A DNA stretch of 64,000 bases from Diphasiastrum complanatum. Its lineage: Eukaryota > Streptophyta > Lycopodiopsida > Lycopodiales > Lycopodiaceae. Shown here in pieces: positions 56,993 through 64,000 of the stretch; the stretch's first letter is position 1; the number at the start of each line of letters is the position of its first letter. The notes under the pieces were generated by a model. The model ran no database searches, was not told the origin of the DNA, and saw only the letters and a list, made by a program, of their open reading frames with translations. The stretch is taken from the NCBI GenBank assembly GCA_029204225.1, contig CM055113.1:19677798-19741797 (forward strand), given 5' to 3'. The translations under genes were made by a program, and so were the position numbers.

Positions 56993-58182
56993 CTGCACAT
57001 GTACACATAGCATCAACATATTGCAAGAGATGCCCAGTGGTTCAAAAACATTGATGAAGAAAAAGAATGCAAGCTCTTAAAAACTTTGAAAATCTGCGTT
57101 CGAAGCAAATTCAATGCTATCAGCAAGATGCAAGCTAACCCCAGTTGTTTGTCCTCAACATTTATAACACTATGAGAGGATGGAATATTTAACTTTTCTG
57201 ATCCAGATTCTAGATTCTAACATCTGACATTTATGTGACCCTCCTAGGACAGTGGACCTAAACAATGTATATGAGGTGGATTGAACTTTTGAGTTACAAG
57301 TATATTAGACCTTCATTTGAGTTTAAATTTTGACATCTTCATGAGTGCCTATGAATATGGCATATTCACTAAAATCTTATGAGTTACTTTCATGACTTGA
57401 CGCTCATTTTAAATTGGACTTCTGGTTTATATGAAATGCCTTGATTCGTTACCTATTACTAAGTTAGTAGTTGGTACTAAGTAGTTAAAACTTAGTAGTA
57501 GCTTGAAAGCTAATAATAAGCAACGGGCAATCAGTACTGAGAAGTAAGTACTTATCTTAATTCTGAATTCAAAGTAGTTAAAAGGTCTACAATCTTTAAG
57601 AGCCTTAGAAGTTAGTGCTTACAATCTGCCAACTTACAACACTTAAGATTTCAACAACAATGTACTGTGATGCTCAGCTTCAAGCCTCTGTTTTCTCTCA
57701 GATATATTCCTCATGTATATTGGCAAAAGTTATGTGCGGACCTCTCATCAGCATCATTAGAAACATAGTTGCAGCGAAACGCATTTCGCTGGGTTCGCGT
57801 TTCGCGAACAGCGATTCTCCAAAATGCGTTTTGAACTGCGAAACATGCAAATATATAAAAACAAATAATAATAATAAAATAAAATAAATTTGGAAAAATA
57901 GCTTATGGCTGAAATTGTTTTAGGGGAGCAAGGGTCAAACCAGCGTTTTGCCTCCCATAAGTGCAGTAGATAGGGCACAAACAAATAAAAGTCAGTAGCT
58001 ATTTGGTTGTTATTTGCTCTGGTTCTCAGTAATTGTTAATGCTACAGTTTGGGCTATCAACTCTATGGATGATGTTCACTTTTGCAATCATTTCACTGGA
58101 GATGTGAGTGCAATGTGCATACAGTTGGGGGCATAAATATTGGGCCCTTATCGGCGCGCATTTGGACCCCATTTTTATCTAA

Positions 58183-58300
58183 GGGGGGGTGCAGGCGCTG
58201 CCCCCCCTGCTATTGTCGCCGGGGGGGGTCCGGGGGGGTTGGCAACAGTATGGGGGGCCCAGGGGGGGCCTGGCGGGAGGATCGGGCAGCACCCCCCGAA
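58183..58300. repeat. G-run-rich core
   Basis: Several runs of six or more G or C within 120 bp, in sharp contrast to the AT-rich surroundings. Open frames here are artefacts of composition. Confidence 0.85.
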
Positions 58301-58538
58301 GCAAAAAGCGAGGTACAATTGCTCTACAGTTCTCTATCTCTGTCCCACTGGAACCATTTGTGATCGTAACGAATAGGCTAGAGGTTAGTTTTGAGTTTTT
58401 ATCCTTGACAGAACCCAACATGGATTAATGCACCTAAACTTGACCAAATTGTATCAGAAATGCTCGGCAACATACATAAAAATAATGCTCTTAATAAGAG
58501 CTTTCATCTTATACCCATATTGCCCAAAAAAAATACCC

Positions 58539-58559
58539 GGAAAAAAAAAAAAAAAAAAA
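58539..58559. repeat. Poly-A run
   Basis: About 20 A, near the right end of the hAT-like element. Confidence 0.9.
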
Positions 58560-61388
58560 CACGTTTCTGAGCGTTTCTACAAAGAATCTGAAACGCAATT
58601 CTGGACCGCATTTCGGAATCAGAGTGCAACTATGATTACAAATACACATGGTATACCAGCCAAAAATGGAAAACGTGATGAGTTCAACGTGGAAAATGCA
58701 ATATCTAGGCCATCGGATGCAAAATCAGCAAGTGATAAAAGCAACAACCTACTCTTGACACTGTCGTACATAAACCCCAAAATAAGTCTGCAGAATGTAA
58801 ACGAAATAAAGTAACAAACCCTTAAATCTAGAGACTAAATCTCTAACTTCTAGATTTCAGGATTGACAAGCTAGAAAGTGAACTAGAAGCACCTTGTTGC
58901 ATGAAGAAGAAATGTAAAACCTCCCGAAAAGGGCACAGAAAAGCACTAAAGACATGAAGTCCTGGATACTCGCAAAAGCTGGAAACTCAACTGTCCAGAA
59001 CAGGAGAAGCACCCAACTTTAGGAGAAACAAAAATTTGACAAGATCCACAAATATACAATGAACAGATGAAGCTTCAAAAACTAAAACATTGAACATTTT
59101 TAAAAATTCACTATACATCAAAAACGGCTATCAAAAAACCATCTTATGAGAGCCGTAAACTCGGAAATAGCTAGAGCGTGAACAAGAAAATTAGGACTTA
59201 ACCCAAAAACGAATCAAGCACCATACAGGATAGAGGATCAAGGCACTGCAAAATAAGGAACCCAACCACTACCAAAAAAGCACCTGTATACACAAAATCT
59301 AAAATGCAGAACATAGAATACACATAAGAATGCAACTATACTAAGGGACAGAGAACAATCATAATTAGTGGAATGATGATGATCTCAACAAGAATCTATT
59401 GAATTAGCTAGTCTACTAGACTGAGTTGTCTTTAGATAAAGTGAACTAAGAGATGAGCATCTCGTCAGGCAATATCAGCCAACCACTACTAATGAGGCCC
59501 CAGAAGGCCTATTCATACTGTCTGCGGAAACGAGTCAGCAGGGATTTAATTTTCCTATCTGCCCTATGCACTCTCTTTCTAACTAAGATTGTGAGATGAA
59601 TATTGTGTGGCAGGGATCTTGGATACAGATGTGGTTCCTTCCTTCCTTCTAGTAGAATAATGATCCCAGAGTGAGCCAGATATGGTACTCGGATTCTAAC
59701 TTGTTCTACAATTGTAATGCTGGATACTGGATTGCACGTAATTAGAAGTGTATAGAAAGCATGATTATTGTCAATCCAGCATGTGTCTGCCTCTAGCTAA
59801 TCATGTGATGACAATGCTCAAGGGTGATGCATGCGGCATACATGTGTCTATGGATGGCCACATGCTTATTCTCATATATGTTCTTTCTCTTGACAGAGAA
59901 AAGTTTAGAAAATTTTGAGTTGGATTGTCAGTCATCGATGAGAAGGCTGTCAAAACAGAAGGTGAATATTTCCAAACATAAGGCTCGTTGTAAAACCATT
60001 AGAACATGTTACAGCGAAAATGAGGATGTCTGACTGTACGTTACATTTTGCATAGCATTGTTAATCTACCCAAAGTTCCTTCTTCAAAAGCACCATTGGG
60101 TCCAGTCCACGATTATTTGGAACCCAATTATCTTTTTCAAGTCTGAAGCAGACTCACTTGATAGTATAGTACTCATGTGACTAAAAACTATCTCTTACCA
60201 GGCACTTCCAACTACAATAAGAGACACAAGATTCGAAAGCCCACCTTTGCTAAGCATCAACCACAAAGCTAAGACACCAACATTGCCACTCCCGCCACTA
60301 GCACATTACTCAAAAGCATAAAGTTTGAAATTAAGTCTCTTTTTTCAGGTTTGTCAAATGATCTCCATATAGGTTAAATTGATCCATAATGTCCCCCAGT
60401 TTGCCAAAATTATCTCCATTTGTTGAACTGTTCATCATGTGGTATTCCATCAAGCTAACTAGTCTTTGGCGGGGAACTGTGATGACTGTATTTAGTATCT
60501 CTTTGCTGTCCTCTAACATTTGTTGCAGGCTGTGGAGAATTAGGCATGTATGGCCGAAGAATGTAGAAGAAAGGAATGTATGATAAAAGCAGCACCTGCA
60601 ATTAGCATCTAAACATGAAAGAGAACATTCTTTCAGTAAAAAGATTAGTAGGATAAAACTCTCTCTGAAAAACCAATGAAAAGTAAACCTAGGATGTACA
60701 TGTCAAAACCAACAAAAAAGTAACTCAGGAGGCTACATGTCAAGACCAAGTCCTTGTGTTTGGTAGAGGCGTAAAGTGAAAAGCAGCAAACTTTACAGAT
60801 TTCAAAATTGACAGGGCCTAAAAGAAGCCTTGGCGAATCGTTTTACTTTCGTGATAGAATTAATTACCGTGAACTCTAGGATTCAAAAGTAAGAAAACAT
60901 GAAAAGTTTGGAATGGATTAGCATAAATCTTTGAGACAATGGCAAGTGAAAACAACTTGGATAAAGAAATGAAATGAACACTTACCTAGGAAGACTGAAA
61001 TTCTTCAACAAAGTTTCACGAGAAGATTAATTAAACAGACAGGGTATTTATGATGTGCTTAGCAAATACCAAGAAGGCCTGAACAAGATAGAGGCATGGA
61101 GCACCTTTCAGGTAAATTTCAAAGTTATGAAACATTGGGCATCGAGAGTCAAGAAAAGAAAAACAGGCCTTCTCCATGCAGAACTTGCATTTAAACTAGA
61201 CCTCCTAAACACTGCACTGAAAATAGTTTCGATCGAACTTTTCATAAAAAAACATTTTATTTGAAAAAAATTATTTTATAGGCCTCCAAACATAAAATCT
61301 GTGCAAATAAAGTGTACGGCCTAAAACATGTTGTCATGCCTTTCATAAATAAAAAATCACCACAAGTAGATGAGTGAGTATCACATAC

Positions 61389-62455
61389 TTCAGCCAAAAC
61401 TCAATTGCTGATCGCTCATAAGAATGTCCATCAGCTGTAATCACAGGATCCAGCATAATTTCGCGTGTAATGCAATCAACAAACTCCGGTGGCACCTGGC
61501 GATGAGAATCAGAATCCTCCCAAATACGCAATGCAGATTGAAATGCTGACTGGTCTGACCAGAGACTATTATTGGTTGATGTTGATAAAGGTAAGGAGCC
61601 AAAAACATATCCAGTGTTATTGTCCATGCTGCAGTCATTTTGCTGTGGAGAGAACAGACAAGATGACAATTCATTTTCTGAATCAAGGGGTGTCCTGGGC
61701 AAAGATGCTGTAATCTTCGGCTCTAATGCCTCATTATTTGAAGGTAAGGCCCACTGCAAAGGTTCTGCTAGATTGGAAAGTTGAATTTGATTCAACTGTG
61801 GTGCATCCCACATTTCCCATTTCCCCTCTCGAGAAGAGTCATTGAGGTCCTCTAACAAGGGCGACTTCGGCGCCCAAGGCTCCAAAGGTGATGCTACTTG
61901 ATCTTTTGGAATTATCGTTTGGCCTACACAGTTGTTAGAGGAAAGCGAACAACCCACAGTTGCCCCATACAGATGTGTTGGTGAAAGGAGCGGGGTGAGT
62001 TGACTAGCTGTTCCGAGGGGACTAGACAGACTTGCTGATGGAAAAATTGTAGTTAGAAAAGAATTACTGATTTCCAATGGAGCAAAGACAGAACTGTTAT
62101 CATTGGCTTCCACGTTGTTGGAACTTTGAGGAGCCGATATTGGTGGAAGCACTGAAGTAGAAACTGGAACATGCACAGGATCTGTAACTGACCCAGTTAC
62201 ACAAGGCAGTCCTGACCCTTGAATCTGAATGCTGCCTCCAGCTGGAATTGGTTGTTCTGGGAACAAACAAGGAGGTGATGATATAACTCTTTCCTGAGCA
62301 GCAGAATGTGTATCAATCTGATGTCCTGTGAGATCATTCTCACTATCATACACTTTTCCAATATATCCTGGTCGAACACTTAAAATCTTAGGTGGAACTC
62401 GTCGAAGGGATTCACATGACTCAATTTCAGGAGCTTGCAAGAGAGGAACATTGTC
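61389..62455 (-). CDS. U-box protein gene, exon with the N-terminal half of the U-box
   Basis: 1067 bp, about 355 codons, opened by the acceptor GTGTTACAG-GACAATG and closed by the donor CTGAA-GTATGTG. A stop just upstream prevents extension, so it must be an internal exon. Most of it is a Ser/Pro/Asn-rich, probably disordered region with no known domain. The last 40 residues are the start of a U-box: VPPEFVDCITREIMLDP, then ADGHSYERSAIEFWLK. U-boxes bind E2 enzymes and act as E3 ubiquitin ligases, using charge contacts instead of zinc. The usual Cys-Pro after the Phe is here V-D-C. No ARM, WD40 or kinase domain is visible in this window, so the subfamily is unknown. The N-terminus must lie to the right, probably outside the window. 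Confidence 0.92.
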
Positions 62456-63870
62456 CTGTAACACACAGAAAAGTCATAAAACTCTCTGTCTCTCTCTCTT
62501 TCTCTCAATAATTAACAGGTAATAAATGAATCTCTTGTCAAGAACCATACCTACTAGGAAACCAAGAAACCCTAATTGCATAATCTGAAAAACAAAGGCT
62601 GTGCCACTTTTGGTGGCGAATAATGCACCCAACTGGTAGTTCCTTTGAAGAGGCCTAACTAGTAGTGCCCTTAGAAGAAGCATAAAGAGAGTCATAAATA
62701 CTCTCCCACAAAAAAACATTGCCCTCAATGTGGTCATTATGAATACTGGATTAACCAATGGTATAGTCCAGTCATAATTGCACGTTCTGTTCCGGATCGC
62801 ATTCCGGAACGCAATCCAGGAAATCCCAATAGGGTTTCCAAGAACGTGCACTAATTAATTCATGTTGTTCTTTTTTGTTTTCTTTGTGTGAAATTGTTCA
62901 GTCTGTAAAAAAAAGTCTGCTGCTATTCAGGTAATTTCTTTGTGTGTTGAGTGTTCCTTTTTTTTTCAATCAAAAAGAACAACCGTTCTGCTGAGCATTC
63001 CGGATCGCTGTTGCAGCGATGTTATCATTAATTTTTTACAGATATATCAACATCAAAAAGGAAACCTACAAGAGTTCAACAATTAGCAACCTTTGAGATG
63101 TCTTTGTCTTTTTATTTATTGAACTTTTGAGATAGGTAACATCCTGAATAGATGCTTCACAATTGTCTCCAATAAGTAATAAGCAAAGCAATAAGAGTGT
63201 CACTTGATGGTACCACCATTATAAGTGGTAAAAATTTCAATATGCTCCCTAGAGTGTCCGAGCCTGCTTCTCTAAAAAGGTGTATTAGTAAAAACATCTA
63301 TAGACTTCCATGTGGCTTCATCAACACGCTTAAGGAACAAGAAACTGAGCTATTTGCAATCGTGACGTTGGTAAATATGGACTTCAAGTATAGGGGTTGG
63401 CAAATAGGAAAACAGCTTTGGTTCAGATGGAAAATTAGGATCATGGGGTTAGCCTGGGAAGAGTGAAGCATGTTGCACAAAGATAACTACATGGAAACTA
63501 TCACAGGCTTGCGGAAGCTGCAACTGGTATGTGACAAGGATAGGCTTGTCTTCAATGCAAAATGTGATTTTTTTAATTTGAAATTGGCCTTGCACAACTA
63601 GCAAAGTACAAGCGCAAAAATTGGCCTTCAGTAAACTCAAGGAAGCCATTACGTTTCTCTGTATCGGTGTTAACTGTTGTTGTATATGCTATAAATTCTC
63701 CAGAGCCTACACAATAGTTTCACAAATGTCAGTAAGAAAGAAGCACTAGTAACATGAGTGTCATCAGAAGTATGAGGAATATTTGGTAGAGCATGAAAAT
63801 AATAGTGTGGCGTATTACTTAAGAAACTGTTATAACTGTTTTGCAACGGGGCATTCTCTCTCTAGAAAGA
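62456..63870. other. Upstream intron or flank of the U-box gene
   Basis: No exon could be assigned. A sequence near 62773-63021 with CATAATTGCA and repeated CATTCCGGA(T/A)CGC phrases resembles the ends of the 57764 element, without a clear matching right end. Confidence 0.35.
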
Positions 63871-63883
63871 GGCTCTGATACCA
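63871..63883 (-). other. Primer-binding site TGGTATCAGAGCC
   Basis: Exact 13-base match, separated by two bases from TGTTGTACTCC at 63886, which fits an LTR edge. Confidence 0.65.
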
Positions 63884-63885
63884 AA

Positions 63886-64000
63886 TGTTGTACTCCAATC
63901 TCCAGGAGCTCTCTCAACTCTGATGGCCAATGTATAGAATGATCCACCCAACCATAGGTGCCCCCCACTTGAGTCTATCTGATTGCTATTCTGGGCCAGG
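63886..64000 (-). repeat. Possible start of a 5' LTR, cut by the window edge
   Basis: Inferred from the adjacent primer site. No recognisable gag lies to its left; the ORF 63449-63649 begins with ATG at the right distance but has no Gag similarity that I can see. Confidence 0.4.

Larger units (their letters stand above)
57764..58634. mobile_element. 871-bp non-autonomous DNA element, hAT-like ends
   Basis: Both ends carry the perfect inverted repeat CATAGTTGCA, and the flanks are ATTAGAAA and ATTACAAA, an 8-bp duplication with one mismatch. Eight-base duplications are characteristic of the hAT superfamily. Both ends hold further palindrome-like GCGTTTCGC / GAAACGC phrases. The centre (58183-58300) is very G-rich with runs of seven to nine G. 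No transposase is encoded. Confidence 0.65.
56993..61388 (-). other. Intron inside the U-box domain, about 4.4 kb
   Basis: Starts with the strong donor GTATGTG and ends with TGTGCAG. It contains the 871-bp element with hAT-like ends at 57764 and a possible alternative exon at 60331-60595. The stretch 58643-60330 shows nothing else. Confidence 0.88.

Noticed and set aside
58082-58428. Several overlapping ORFs rich in Gly, Pro and Arg
   Set aside because: They arise from the G-run-rich core of a transposable element; all frames are open for compositional reasons.
62474-62851. 125-codon minus-strand ORF just upstream of the U-box exon
   Set aside because: It ends in the intron before a good splice acceptor, has low-complexity hydrophobic content and overlaps a repeat-like sequence at 62773.
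63197-63649. ORFs on both strands as upstream exons of the U-box gene or as a gag
   Set aside because: No matching splice sites in the right phase and no recognisable Gag or U-box-associated domain.

Overview
This is a window from a large, repeat-rich land-plant nuclear genome. The evidence is eukaryotic throughout: retrotransposon primer-binding sites complementary to plant initiator Met-tRNA (TGGTATCAGAGCC type), several Ty1/copia lineages, a Ty3/gypsy remnant, LINE remnants, very long CT microsatellites, and one intron-containing gene with an intron of about 11 kb packed with transposons. The long introns and the style of the LINE sequences suggest a seedless plant or gymnosperm, but the species cannot be fixed from the sequence alone. 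There is no rRNA, tRNA, CRISPR or bacterial gene.

Layout. 1-8.8 kb: LTR copies of one copia family on the minus strand, a (CT)106 tract, and a decayed minus-strand gag-pol. 8.8-10 kb: a broken transposase-like gene. 10-14.5 kb: a second decayed minus-strand copia with a foreign insert in integrase. 16-21.4 kb: a plus-strand copia derivative whose reverse transcriptase core is missing and which instead holds a diverged 0.72-kb tandem duplication of unrecognised coding sequence. 21.7-23.3 kb: a Ty3/gypsy remnant. 23.9-35.5 kb: an old copia (target duplication GAAAT, decayed gag-pol) that received a young copia with an intact 1322-codon gag-pol ORF. 35.7-40.3 kb: two further minus-strand copia remnants around a CT tract and a 43-bp minisatellite. 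42.6-43.7 kb: a LINE reverse transcriptase remnant.

From 45.4 kb to at least 62.5 kb the window is occupied by a minus-strand gene for a U-box (E3 ubiquitin ligase type) protein. Three exons are recognisable, with matching splice phases: 61389-62455, 56852-56992 and 45376-45544. More 5' exons presumably lie beyond the right edge. Its last intron (45545-56851) contains a plus-strand copia pseudogene, LINE pieces in both orientations, and a complete non-autonomous LTR element (51354-55241, target duplication CAAGG) that carries a gag-like gene and no pol. Its preceding intron carries an 871-bp element with hAT-like ends and a G-rich core.

The U-box gene is the only host gene I can support. The intact inner copia (CDS 29289-33257) is the only element here that looks capable of encoding a full set of transposition proteins. 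A recurring feature of unknown meaning is the palindrome CACACGTGTG, present at least 13 times, mostly in LTRs and leaders of different copia families.
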